From NCBI GenBank assembly GCA_947625155.1, contig CANQNG010000008.1, positions 1-64,000 of the forward strand: DNA of 64,000 nt, read 5' to 3'. The notes beneath the pieces were generated by a model that saw nothing but the letters and a program-made list of their open reading frames with translations, was not told where the DNA came from and ran no database searches. Source of the stretch: an uncultured Clostridia bacterium (GTDB taxonomy: Bacteria; Bacillota; Clostridia; Oscillospirales; Ruminococcaceae). Positions 52,619-61,029 of this stretch are shown here, piece by piece. The position numbers were made by a program, and so were the translations under genes. How positions within the stretch are numbered: the stretch's first letter is position 1; each line of letters starts with the position of its first letter.

Positions 52619-54088
52619 TCAGGAATATTTCGGTTCGCAGGTGAGGTGGATGCCGAGACGCTTGAAAATACGCTCATCCACTGCCGACAGAATGACCGTG
52701 GAGTGTACCTCACAGCCTCGCAGGCGGGCGATCTGTGCCATTGCCTTGGCGGAATTCTCGTCTGTTGTGGCACAGATGGACAGGGCAAGCAGTGTTTCGT
52801 CCGTGTGCAGCCGGGGGTTTTGGTTGCCCAGATGCTGTACCTTGAGATTCTGGATCGGTTCGATCACATGCGGCGACATCAGGAGCACGCTGTCGTCCAG
52901 CTCTGCAAAATATTTCAGGGCATTGAGCAGCAGTGCCGAGCATGCGCCCAGCAGCCCCGAAGTCCTGCCCGTGAGCATCGTGCCGTCCGGCAGTTCCATT
53001 GCCGCTGCGGGTGCGCCTGTCGCTTGTTCCTTTGCCAGTGCTGCATGGACACAGCGCCTGTCTTCGGTCGATACACCCGCCTGTTTCATGAGCAGCTCCA
53101 GTTTGTAGACCTCGGCATCTGTGGCAGTCCCTTTCCGGTTGCCGCAGAGGGTGTCATAATACCGGCGGACGATCTCTTGCTTGGCAGCGGTGCAGACGAC
53201 CTCGTCATTGACGATACATTTCCCTGCCATGTTGACACCCATATCTGTGGGGGATCTGTATGGAGAGCCGCCTAAAATGCGCTCGAACATTGCATTCAGT
53301 ACCGGAAAGATCTCCACGTCCCGGTTGTAATTCACTGCCGTCAGACCGTAGGCTTCCAGATGAAAAGGGTCGATCATGTTCACGTCGTTGAGGTCAGAAG
53401 TCGCCGCTTCATAGGCAATGTTGACCGGATGCTGGAGTGGGAGATCCCAGACTGGGAATGTTTCAAACTTCGCATAGCCGGCATGGATCCCACGCTTGTG
53501 GTCGTGGTAGAGCTGGGACAGGCAGGTCGCCATTTTGCCGCTGCCGGGACCGGGCGCAGTCACGACCACCAGCCGGCGGGTCGTTTCTATGTAGTCGTTC
53601 CTGCCATAGCCGTTGTCGCTTATGATCAGGCTCAGGTCGGACGGATAGCCCTTGATGCAGTAATGGTGGTAGACCTTTACGCCAAGTGCTTCCAAACGGT
53701 TCTGGAAAGCATCAGCGGATGGCTGCTTGTCGTAGCGGGTCAGCACGACACTGCTCACATACAGCCCTATCTTTGTGAAAGCTTGGAGCAGGCGGATGAC
53801 ATCGGCATCGTAGGTGATGCCCAAGTCGCCACGCACCTTGTTCTTTTCAATGTCAGCAGCATTGATGACGATGACGATCTCCGCTTCCTCACGGAGCTGG
53901 AGCAGCATTTGCAGCTTGCTGTCAGGCTGGAAGCCGGGCAGCACACGGGAGGCATGGTGGTCGTCAAACAGCTTGCCGCCAAATTCCAGATACAGCTTGC
54001 CGCCAAAATGCGCGATCCGTTCCCGGATGTGGGCGGACTGCATCGTCAGGTACTTGCGGTCGTCAAATCCTATTTTTCCTGTATACAT
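52619..54088 (-). CDS. DUF1846/UPF0371 family protein
   Basis: 489 residues matching the DUF1846 family in length and in motifs such as GKIGFDDRKYLTMQSAHI, APGPGSGKMATCLSQLYHD and NMAGKCIVND. A P-loop-like GPGSGK is present. The family is conserved in Firmicutes and its crystal structures show a nucleotide-binding-like fold, but the role is not established. Monocistronic. Confidence 0.88.
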   Translation of the reverse strand: MYTGKIGFDDRKYLTMQSAHIRERIAHFGGKLYLEFGGKLFDDHHASRVLPGFQPDSKLQMLLQLREEAEIVIVINAADIEKNKVRGDLGITYDADVIRLLQAFTKIGLYVSSVVLTRYDKQPSADAFQNRLEALGVKVYHHYCIKGYPSDLSLIISDNGYGRNDYIETTRRLVVVTAPGPGSGKMATCLSQLYHDHKRGIHAGYAKFETFPVWDLPLQHPVNIAYEAATSDLNDVNMIDPFHLEAYGLTAVNYNRDVEIFPVLNAMFERILGGSPYRSPTDMGVNMAGKCIVNDEVVCTAAKQEIVRRYYDTLCGNRKGTATDAEVYKLELLMKQAGVSTEDRRCVHAALAKEQATGAPAAAMELPDGTMLTGRTSGLLGACSALLLNALKYFAELDDSVLLMSPHVIEPIQNLKVQHLGNQNPRLHTDETLLALSICATTDENSAKAMAQIARLRGCEVHSTVILSAVDERIFKRLGIHLTCEPKYS

Positions 54089-54189
54089 GATAATTCCCTT
54101 TCTTTTTTAGGATGTACAACATCTATGTTCTTTGCTATTTTGATACAAAAGAGAAAGCCCTGTCCGTTAATGTCCCGATAAACCGGATC

Positions 54190-54645
54190 TTATACTCCTA
54201 AGTACCTATCGAGCCTATATTGTTGGGTGCTTATATTAAATGTTTCAATATAAGGAACGCCATCAGCATAGATCCAACGCTCTATGTATAGCGGTTTCAC
54301 AATAAAAAGTCTTTCGTTGCTTAACATTGAATAAGCATCATATGAACCTTTGAAACATTCCTTATAAATGTCGCAAAACACGGCGTTATCCAATGGATGT
54401 CCGGCTTCGGTACATTTGCCCTCAATTTGGATATTATCTATACATAATGCGACGTTGTTATTCTTCATCATTTGATCATACTTTTTCATTGTCCTGTCAG
54501 TCTGAAAGTATAATTCGCCGCCAATTTGTACAACACTCATCATTCGTGAAGATACCTTGTCGTTTTCAGATGTGGAAAGCACCATTTTTCTTCCTTTCCC
54601 AAGATCCGAAAAGAACTCATTTACTTTTTGATAAAATCCATTCAT
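54190..54645 (-). CDS. Pyridoxamine 5'-phosphate oxidase-family flavoprotein
   Basis: 151 residues with the split-barrel PPOX pattern: KMVLSTSENDKVSSRMMSVVQIGGELYFQTD near the N-terminus, a conserved LCIDNIQIEGKCTEAGHPLDN and a C-terminal RWIYADG. It probably binds FMN or F420-like cofactors; substrate unknown. Codon use and composition are visibly more A+T-rich than in the flanking genes, suggesting more recent acquisition. Confidence 0.8.
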   Translation of the reverse strand: MNGFYQKVNEFFSDLGKGRKMVLSTSENDKVSSRMMSVVQIGGELYFQTDRTMKKYDQMMKNNNVALCIDNIQIEGKCTEAGHPLDNAVFCDIYKECFKGSYDAYSMLSNERLFIVKPLYIERWIYADGVPYIETFNISTQQYRLDRYLGV

Positions 54646-54916
54646 ACGATCATCTCCAATTTGAGCTGGATCAGGTCATCACCCGTCATACACTTTACAC
54701 CGCAAAGGTGCACTTTTCAATTTTTCCTTGACTTTGTATCAAACTCTGCAAAATTATATCTATTATATCCCATTTTACCGAAAAAAGCAAGGAGAAGATC
54801 ATATTTTCTTCGTCCAGAAATTTCAGAAAAAATTCGCATGAGCCCTTGCAATGGGTGGGTATTCTGTGGTATACTATAGATGTATGAGGTCTGAACTTGC
54901 AAAGAAAGGAGCCAGC

Positions 54917-55267
54917 ATGGAAGAACATATCTGTGGACAGTGCATCTACCACCAGAAGCGCATCGATGCACTGATGGAACATCTGCCCGATACGGAAATA
55001 CTTGGCGCTGTGGCGGAACTGCTCGGGCTGTTCAGCGATCCAACAAGGGTGCGCATCCTGTTTGAACTGCTTGACAAGGAACTTTGTGTGAGCGATATTG
55101 CCGAGGCACTTGGCATGACGGCATCGGCGATCTCCCATCAGCTCCGCATCCTCAAGCAAGGGCGGCTCGTCAAGAGCAGACGGGACGGGAAAACGGTTTT
55201 CTATTCCTTGGCAGATGCCCATGTGAAAACCATTTTTTACCATGCACTGGAGCATGTGACGGAATAG
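54917..55267 (+). CDS. ArsR/SmtB-family metal-responsive repressor with SmtB-type zinc site
   Basis: 116 residues from ATG 54917 after AAAGGAG. Winged helix-turn-helix with LFSDPTRVRILFELL and MTASAISHQLRILKQGRLV. The alpha-5 residues D100, H102, H113 and E116 have the exact D-x-H-x10-H-x2-E spacing of the zinc site in SmtB. Only one Cys remains in the alpha-3 ELCVSD, so a CadC-type thiolate site is unlikely. No metal pump is adjacent; the regulated gene must lie elsewhere or be the convergent membrane protein. Confidence 0.87.
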   Translation: MEEHICGQCIYHQKRIDALMEHLPDTEILGAVAELLGLFSDPTRVRILFELLDKELCVSDIAEALGMTASAISHQLRILKQGRLVKSRRDGKTVFYSLADAHVKTIFYHALEHVTE

Positions 55268-55272
55268 GCAGG

Positions 55273-55791
55273 TCAGAGCAGCGCTTGCTCTTCGAGCATG
55301 GCATAGTGTTTGCCATTCGCAAGTGTCACGCAGTACAGGCGGCTGCCTTCGCAGGCATTTTTCCAGTCGAGAAAGATCGGGCAGAAGTACTTCGTCCCCG
55401 CTTTGTCATATACATAGTAGGGGGCTTTTCCGCTGTCGGGGTCTTTGCCGCCGAATTCTTTCATCTCAAAGACGTAGTTCTGCTTTCTGGCACAGTCAAG
55501 GTCGGAGTTTTTGCCGAAATGGATGCCGATCCCACGGAAAAAGTAAAGAACAAAAGTGACGGCACAGATGATCCAGAGCGCAAAGGACGACATACGGGAA
55601 CGGCGGCGGTAACTGTAGCGCATTGTGCGCCGGGGCGTGTGGATATCTAACAGCGCCGGGAAGAGCAGCGCGATCGTGCCTGCCAAAGACAGATACAGGA
55701 TCATCATGAATTTGTAGCGGCGGTCGGAAATGTATTTCTCTAAAATTTTCTGCTGCTTCTCTGGCAGAAATAAGCTGGTATCACCTGTCAT
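55273..55791 (-). CDS. Two-helix membrane protein of unknown function
   Basis: 172 residues. Two membrane helices (about 28-48 and 70-88) are separated by a basic loop. The C-terminal part of about 80 residues ends in segments like YYVYDKAGTKYFCPIFLDW and YCVTLANGKHYAML, which look like an OB/SH3-type beta domain. No known family recognised. It is convergent with the ArsR gene with only five bases between stop codons. Confidence 0.55.
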   Translation of the reverse strand: MTGDTSLFLPEKQQKILEKYISDRRYKFMMILYLSLAGTIALLFPALLDIHTPRRTMRYSYRRRSRMSSFALWIICAVTFVLYFFRGIGIHFGKNSDLDCARKQNYVFEMKEFGGKDPDSGKAPYYVYDKAGTKYFCPIFLDWKNACEGSRLYCVTLANGKHYAMLEEQALL

Positions 55792-55980
55792 GATACGTTC
55801 CCTCCTACATGCCTGTAAATTTTATTTACAGTATACCATACTTTTCCGAAAAAAGCAAGGGGGTATGGCAATTTTTTTGGGGAACGGAGAGGTTTGCGGA
55901 AAAGTTTGAAAAAAACACTTGCAAAATCCGCAGGATCCGTGTATAATAGTAAGTGTTCCGTTGTAAGAGAGGTGACAGAA

Positions 55981-56835
55981 ATGGGTCTTGGGCTGGTGCT
56001 GGAGGGTGGTGCGCACCGTACTATTTTTTCCTGCGGGGTCATGGATGCGCTGCTGGATGCCGGGATCAGAGCCGACTATGTCATCGGGGCTTCGGCTGGC
56101 ATCACCTATGGGGTCTCCTATGTTTCCGGACAGAACGGACGTAACCGGGAAATGCTGCGGCGGTTCGTCAGAAGCCCGAAATATATGGGAATGCTCCATA
56201 GACTGGATCCACGCAATCAGGCGTATTATAACCTTGATTTTGTGTTCGGTACGATACCGGATAAGCTGCTGCCGTTTGACTATGCGGCGTATGAGGCATT
56301 CCGGGGGAGCACACTGGCGGCTGTGACGAATATCCTGACCGGTGAGGCAGAGTATCTGGAAGTGCGGAACGGCGATACGGGGTGGAATGTGCTCCGGGCG
56401 ACCTGTGCATTGCCGCTGCTGTTCAAGCCGATCCGGATCGGGGAAGGACTGTATGCAGACGGTGGTGTGGCGGACTCCATTCCCTTTGAGAAAGCACTGG
56501 CGGACGGCTGCGAAAAGGTCATCGTGGTGCTGACAAGGGAGCGGACATACCGGAAAAAGCCGGAAGGGATGATGGATCTTGCGGCGAAGCATTACCGGAA
56601 GAGATACCCGGCATATGCGGAACTGCTGAGGACACGCCATGAACGCTACAATGCGTGTGCAGAGCTGCTTGCACAAAAGGAACAGGAGGGAACGGTCTAT
56701 GTCATTGCCCCGGAGGATACACTGGGGGTCGGCAGGACAGAACGGAACGTGGAAAAGCTGATGGCGCTGTATGCGCAGGGGTATTCCTTGACGATGCAGC
56801 AGTGTACGGCTTTGTGGAACTACTTAGAAAGCTGA
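55981..56835 (+). CDS. Patatin-like phospholipase
   Basis: 284 residues from ATG 55981 after AGAGGTG. It starts GLVLEGGAHRTIFSCGVMDALLDAG, the oxyanion region of the RssA/YjjU branch. The nucleophile Ser38 in GASAG and the Asp of YADGGVADSIPF form the catalytic dyad. It likely hydrolyses phospholipids or lipid esters in the cytoplasm. It is separated by 13 bases from the PC4-like gene, with smpB and ssrA next. Confidence 0.9.
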   Translation: MGLGLVLEGGAHRTIFSCGVMDALLDAGIRADYVIGASAGITYGVSYVSGQNGRNREMLRRFVRSPKYMGMLHRLDPRNQAYYNLDFVFGTIPDKLLPFDYAAYEAFRGSTLAAVTNILTGEAEYLEVRNGDTGWNVLRATCALPLLFKPIRIGEGLYADGGVADSIPFEKALADGCEKVIVVLTRERTYRKKPEGMMDLAAKHYRKRYPAYAELLRTRHERYNACAELLAQKEQEGTVYVIAPEDTLGVGRTERNVEKLMALYAQGYSLTMQQCTALWNYLES

Positions 56836-56848
56836 GGAGGAAGCGGAT

Positions 56849-57088
56849 ATGGCAGAGATCAAATATGAGATCACACAGGAGATCGGGAAGATCGGCGAGA
56901 ACAGCAAGGGCTGGGCGAGAGAATTGAATCTGGTGAGCTGGAACGACAGAGATCCGAAATATGATCTGCGGGACTGGGCACCCGATCACAGCCGTATGGG
57001 AAAGGGTCTGACGATGACGGCAGACGAGCTTGTGGCGCTGCGGGATCTGCTCAACGAGATGGATCTGGATTCATTTGACGAAGAATAA
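56849..57088 (+). CDS. PC4/YdbC-family single-strand nucleic-acid-binding protein
   Basis: 79 residues matching the YdbC group of the PC4 transcriptional coactivator fold: KYEITQEIGKIGENSKGWARELNLVSWN, PKYDLRDWAPDHSRMGKG and a C-terminal acidic helix. YdbC binds single-stranded DNA as a dimer; cellular role unclear. Probably co-transcribed with the patatin upstream and smpB downstream. Confidence 0.85.
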   Translation: MAEIKYEITQEIGKIGENSKGWARELNLVSWNDRDPKYDLRDWAPDHSRMGKGLTMTADELVALRDLLNEMDLDSFDEE

Positions 57089-57119
57089 ATGCGGTCTCCG
57101 CTTGTAGGAAGGTGAGAAT

Positions 57120-57584
57120 ATGCTGACAAAAGGGAAAAAGCTGATAACCGAAAACCGGCAGGCTCGGCATGAATACTTCATCTTAGAGGACTATGAGGCT
57201 GGCATTGCGCTGACAGGAACGGAGGTCAAATCCATCCGGCAAGGCAGCGTGAACCTCAAGGATAGCTGGTGCAGCATTGAGGACGGGGAACTTTTTCTCA
57301 AGCAGATGCATATTTCACCCTATGAGAAGGGCAACATCTATAACAGAGATCCGCTGCGGGAGAGAAAATTGCTGATGCACAAGGCGGAGATACACCGGCT
57401 CCTGGGAAAGATCAAGCAGGACGGGCTGACACTGGTGCCGCTGTCGCTCTATTTCATGAACGGGCGGGTCAAGGTGCAGCTGGGTCTTTGCAAGGGCAAA
57501 AAGCTCTACGACAAGCGCGCGGATGCTGCGAAAAAGGATGCAAAGCGAGCGATCGACAGAGCGGTCAAGCAACAGCGGGAATAA
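57120..57584 (+). CDS. smpB: SsrA-binding protein
   Basis: 154 residues with [30 protein letters not shown], the conserved HISPYEKGN and a basic C-terminal tail that occupies the decoding site. It delivers tmRNA to stalled ribosomes. The tmRNA gene follows 62 bases later, a common clustering in Firmicutes. Confidence 0.97.
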   Translation: MLTKGKKLITENRQARHEYFILEDYEAGIALTGTEVKSIRQGSVNLKDSWCSIEDGELFLKQMHISPYEKGNIYNRDPLRERKLLMHKAEIHRLLGKIKQDGLTLVPLSLYFMNGRVKVQLGLCKGKKLYDKRADAAKKDAKRAIDRAVKQQRE

Positions 57585-57646
57585 GCCGTTTCAGGCAAGA
57601 CAGCGGCGGAGACAGGCAGAATGCCGCTGATGTTTTCTTTTTGAAT

Positions 57647-58014
57647 GGGGGCGTAATGGTTTCGACGGGGATCATGCACTGTGATAAGCGAGCAGAGGCG
57701 TTGCACCTCTATAAAAGCGACACGTTTAAATATAAACGCTAAAAATAACATTTCTGTAAGCTTTAACAAGAGCGTACAGGTTGCTGCCTGAGTCAGCAAC
57801 TGTCCTGTAACGGAGTACCACGGCTTTTACAGGGCATTCGATCAGTGGTGAACGTTCCGGCGGTATGGTCAGACCACGGGAATGTATGTGACCTACCTGC
57901 GCTGGCAGCCTGTTTGTCGGCGGTCTGTGCGGGGAATTTTCAATAGATAAACTACGCTCGTAGAAAGTTGCAGGAATTGGTTTTCGGACAGGGGTTCGAT
58001 CCCCCTCGCCTCCA
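57647..58014 (+). ncRNA. ssrA: Transfer-messenger RNA (tmRNA)
   Basis: The 5' end GGGGGCGTAATGGTTTCGACGGGG and the 3' T-arm/acceptor (GGTTCGATCCCCCTCGCCTCC) form the tRNA-like domain, with GGGGGCG pairing with CGCCTCC. The tag frame runs from GCT 57738 to TGA 57791 and encodes AKNNISVSFNKSVQVAA, ending in the expected small hydrophobic degron. Pseudoknot-rich sequence follows. After the discriminator A the genome reads CTA instead of CCA, exactly where prophage sequence begins. Confidence 0.95.
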
Positions 58015-58117
58015 CTAAACTACGCAAATTTGAACACCCCGACGACCTTGTATTTCTTTGAGAAGGTTGTCGCAGTCGTGTGCAAAATTTGCAAATAAAA
58101 GCGTTTGTAGACGCAGA

Positions 58118-58156
58118 GAGAGCCCGGAAGGTTGTTACACCCTCCGGGCTCTTGTC
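58118..58156. terminator. Terminator at the end of the prophage operon
   Basis: AGAGCCCGGA pairs with TCCGGGCTCT with a short imperfect inner part. It lies immediately after the holin stop on the minus strand and about 100 bases after ssrA on the plus strand, so it can serve both. Confidence 0.7.
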
Positions 58157-58162
58157 GTGTTG

Positions 58163-58603
58163 TCAGCGAGCTGCTGTGTGCTCTTGGGCTGTGTTTTCAG
58201 CCGCACCAGTGTTCTTTAATTCTCGGCAAGCCTGCTCGATCTTGGTCGAGATCCAGACGTCCACGTCCCTGTAAATCTCGCCGAGTGCCTTCATGACGAC
58301 CGGTCCGAGGGTCTGCACGATCCTGTCCTTTGCCATGTTGAAAGCGTTCTGCTGTGCCTCCTTATCGAAGGTGCCCGCCTTTTTCAGCTCGTCTGCATAG
58401 GTCTGAGCGACATATGCCACGGCTTGCGCTACGGTTTCCCCTGCCAGTTTGATGATGTGTGCGGCGGTTTCGTTGTCCGTTCGCTGCCGGAGCTCGTCTG
58501 TCCTTTCAGAGATCAGCGACGACAGATACACGCCGCCAGCCGTAATGAGTGCGCAAATGATCGGCACGCAGAGTGCTGCGACATTTGCAAGTGTTTCGTT
58601 CAT
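58163..58603 (-). CDS. Phage holin, LLH-like family
   Basis: 146 residues from ATG 58603 after GAGGGAC. One N-terminal membrane helix (about 5-27) is followed by a long amphipathic helix. The phrase AVAYVAQTYADELKKAGTFDKEAQQNAFNMAKDRIVQTLG resembles LLH-type holins. It would permeabilise the membrane for the endolysin. Its start codon overlaps the stop of the small gene upstream (ATGA), implying coupling. Confidence 0.75.
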   Translation of the reverse strand: MNETLANVAALCVPIICALITAGGVYLSSLISERTDELRQRTDNETAAHIIKLAGETVAQAVAYVAQTYADELKKAGTFDKEAQQNAFNMAKDRIVQTLGPVVMKALGEIYRDVDVWISTKIEQACRELKNTGAAENTAQEHTAAR

Positions 58604-58770
58604 TTTCTGTCCCTCCGTTTTTTCTCGTGGTGTTCGCACGGGAACGGACAGTTCTCGCAGTCTGCGCCGGGATCGCACCGGCCGTCCGAAGTGAGAATAC
58701 CGTGCAGCCATTCCACAAACAGGATAAAGCCGCCGACGATCACGACCACGCCTGCTACGCCGCCGATCAT
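58600..58770 (-). CDS. Small cysteine-rich phage membrane protein
   Basis: 56 residues. A hydrophobic helix (MIGGVAGVVVVIVGGFILFVEW) is followed by a short tail with four cysteines (CDPGADCENC, PFPC) and a basic, histidine-containing end. It overlaps the endolysin stop by four bases and the holin start by four bases, so it sits inside the lysis module. It may be a holin partner, antiholin or metal-binding membrane peptide. No known family recognised. Confidence 0.6.
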   Translation of the reverse strand: MIGGVAGVVVIVGGFILFVEWLHGILTSDGRCDPGADCENCPFPCEHHEKKRRDRK

Positions 58771-60299
58771 TGCACTTTCTCCACGAGGGCAGCGTCCACC
58801 CAGCCGTAGACAGCGGACTGCTTGTCCGTGTGTATGACATGGTACGGGTGTTTTGCGCCTTTTGCGATCATCGTCACAGTAGCGGTGCCGGGGTTTGGAG
58901 AGCCGGTGCTTTCTGCTGCGTTCGAGCTTGCATAGTGCGGTCCGCCCTTAAATATCACAGTGTCGCCGACTTTGATCTCCTCGATCGGGCTCATTTTGTC
59001 TGCGTCTACCCAGCCGTATGCCGTAGAGCCACTGCCTGCCTCAGCGATCACATGGTACGGGTGCTTTCCGCTTGCATACACGGCGGTGATCTTCACCTTG
59101 CCGGGAACGCAGCCGGATCCGCTGGCTGCGTTGGCGCTTACATAATGTACCGAGCCGGTGAAGTTCACGACGCTGCCGATCTTGTATTTCAGCGGCGTGC
59201 TTGTCTGTGCGGGTTCTGCCGGTGTCGAGGTTACGCCCGTGTCATATTTCGGACGTCCGAAGCCGTAGGTGTAGCCGTCATTCATTTTTCGCTTGCAGCG
59301 CATGACCTGCTCGCTGGTGTTGCCTTCAATGGTCGTGAAGGCGGAGCCGTTCACGCTCTCGACAATGCCGGTGTGGCTGATAGAGCCGCCGGACTGCTAG
59401 AAAACCTGATCACCGGGCTGCGGGTTCGATGTGTAAAAGCGTCCCTGCTGCTTGTAGTATTGCATGGAGTAAAGACAGCCGGCACCGAGCGGTCCGGTCT
59501 GGCACTCGATTTCCTGCGCCTTCTTTGCGTCTCTGCCTGCCAGCTGATAAAAGCACCAGTCCACGAACACGTCACACCATGCCACGCCCTGCTTGTTTCC
59601 GTTGTAATAGCCCGCCGCTGCCAGATCACGGGAGTATTTCGTGAAGTTTGCGCTCCCTGCGTTTCCGGTTTTGCTGTCGAGGTTTACGTTTGACGCCTTT
59701 TCGTGATACCCGACCTCTGCCGCTGCGATCGCAAGCAGTGCCGCCGCTGTCCGGTTTCCCCCTGTCTTTGGTTCTGTTGCAGTGCTTCCGAATTTGTCGA
59801 GATACTTCTGCCCGAAGTTCGCACGCTGCACCTTCACACGTTCTGACATATCAGCGGGGCGCTCATATATCGTCAGAACGGCGTCCGATGCGGTGCGCAC
59901 GGTGGTTGCGGTTTTGAGTGTGGAGAGTAAAGCCGGGTAGCCGCTGCTGATCTCTTTGTATAAAAAGCCGAGCTGCGTCTCCAGATCGCCGATCGAAGTG
60001 CCGGCAGCTTTCGCATATTTCAGCAGTGCTTCTTTGCGGGTGTAGTATGTCCATTGTGCGAGACCGTAGCCTGCGGCGTCATGCACAAAATTGGTATATT
60101 TCCCGGAGTCCACAGCCGCCGTGTACCCGGTATCAGTGTAGCCGAGACTTTTCTCGTATGTGTTTTGCAAATTCGTGGGATCGAGTGCACTCTCTGCGTA
60201 CAGATTACCCATAAGCCCGGCGACGCCGTGAATGCTCAGCCCTTTGCTTGTGAGGAATTTCCAGATCTTTTCCTCGTTTGTCTTGCCTGTCAATGCCAT
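58767..60299 (-). pseudogene. Phage endolysin interrupted by an in-frame TAG codon
   Basis: Start at ATG 60299 after AAAGGGGG; 510 codons to the last stop, with TAG at 59399-59397 (codon 301). Upstream of it lie a phage tail-lysozyme-like domain (about 1-165, GLMGNLYAESALDP, GYGLAQWT) and most of a CHAP domain including the catalytic Cys in GVAWCDVFVDWC. Directly after it, in the same frame, come SHTGIVES with the expected CHAP histidine and two SH3-like repeats with HPYHVI and YGWVDA. The truncated product would lack the CHAP histidine and the wall-binding part. It is either a nonsense-mutated gene or one that needs readthrough. Confidence 0.85.
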
Positions 60300-60312
60300 A
60301 ATTATGCCCCCT

Positions 60313-60651
60313 TTACATAGTTTCAAAAGTCTGTGCGTCTGGCTCTGTTCCTGTCAGAGCCATGAGCTTGATCTTGTTCTCGGCTTTTGCCTTGTTATAA
60401 TAAAAACCGGTAGCCGATGCCAGTTCCGCAAAAACAGCGGGGATCAGGTAGGCGAGTGTGGTCGAGTCTCCGGTTTTCCAGATCACGATGCAGGAAAAGA
60501 CGGTGATCACCGTTGTAAGTGCCACAGCTATTGCAAAAATGATCTTTGAAAACTCCGTGCGTCTGCACTTGCTCAGTGCTCTGAGCTGCCTGTTCTCTTT
60601 CCGGAGCCTGGCATTTTCCTCCACGAGTTCCCGGATCTTCTCATCGTCCAT
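60313..60651 (-). CDS. Phage membrane protein with coiled coil and two helices
   Basis: 112 residues. An N-terminal coiled coil (LVEENARLRKENRQLRAL) precedes two membrane helices (about 36-57 and 65-82) and a short tail with FYYNKAKAENKIKL. Proteins of this shape are common next to phage lysins and may be holin or tail-related membrane proteins. No defined family. Starts 11 bases after the preceding gene's stop. Confidence 0.6.
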   Translation of the reverse strand: MDDEKIRELVEENARLRKENRQLRALSKCRRTEFSKIIFAIAVALTTVITVFSCIVIWKTGDSTTLAYLIPAVFAELASATGFYYNKAKAENKIKLMALTGTEPDAQTFETM

Positions 60652-60662
60652 GAGCTCGCCCC

Positions 60663-61025
60663 CTAATCATAGAGAGAGCCGAGCCCTTGACGTGTCAAAA
60701 ACTCCTTTTGCTCGTGCTTTACTTTCTCAGCGTATTCAAGCGCAGCGTGCATATCCCCGTTGCAATTTGCGTCCGGGATCCGCTGCACCGCTTTGGCTGT
60801 TGCCTCACCGAGAGCGATCGCAGCGTTTACGCTATGGAGCAGAAGCACCTCGTTTTCCTCTCGTTTCTTCTCCCGCTCCTCACGCTTTCTTCTGCGTTCC
60901 TGTTCTTCCTGCTCACGTTTAGCCTCACGCTTCTGGATCTTCTGCTGAATAAGCCAAAAGCAGAAGCCTGTTATTGCTGACGGAATACTTGCAGCCGCCA
61001 GTACGGCGATCACAGTTTCTTGCAT
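60663..61025 (-). CDS. Phage membrane protein with long charged coiled coil
   Basis: 120 residues. One N-terminal membrane helix (about 4-26) is followed by a very charged single helix of Lys, Arg and Glu (about 30-60), then a helical tail (EYAEKVKHEQKEFL). It ends with TAG right before the next gene's ribosome site, so TAG acts as an ordinary stop here. Unknown function, probably structural or lysis-associated. Starts five bases after the reverse transcriptase stop. Confidence 0.55.
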   Translation of the reverse strand: MQETVIAVLAAASIPSAITGFCFWLIQQKIQKREAKREQEEQERRRKREEREKKREENEVLLLHSVNAAIALGEATAKAVQRIPDANCNGDMHAALEYAEKVKHEQKEFLTRQGLGSLYD

Positions 61026-61029
61026 GGTA

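Noticed and set aside
59397-59399. Genome-wide amber recoding in the prophage
   Set aside because: Only one in-frame TAG was seen, another phage gene uses TAG as its normal stop just before its neighbour, and no suppressor tRNA is visible. Not excluded for the unseen part of the phage.
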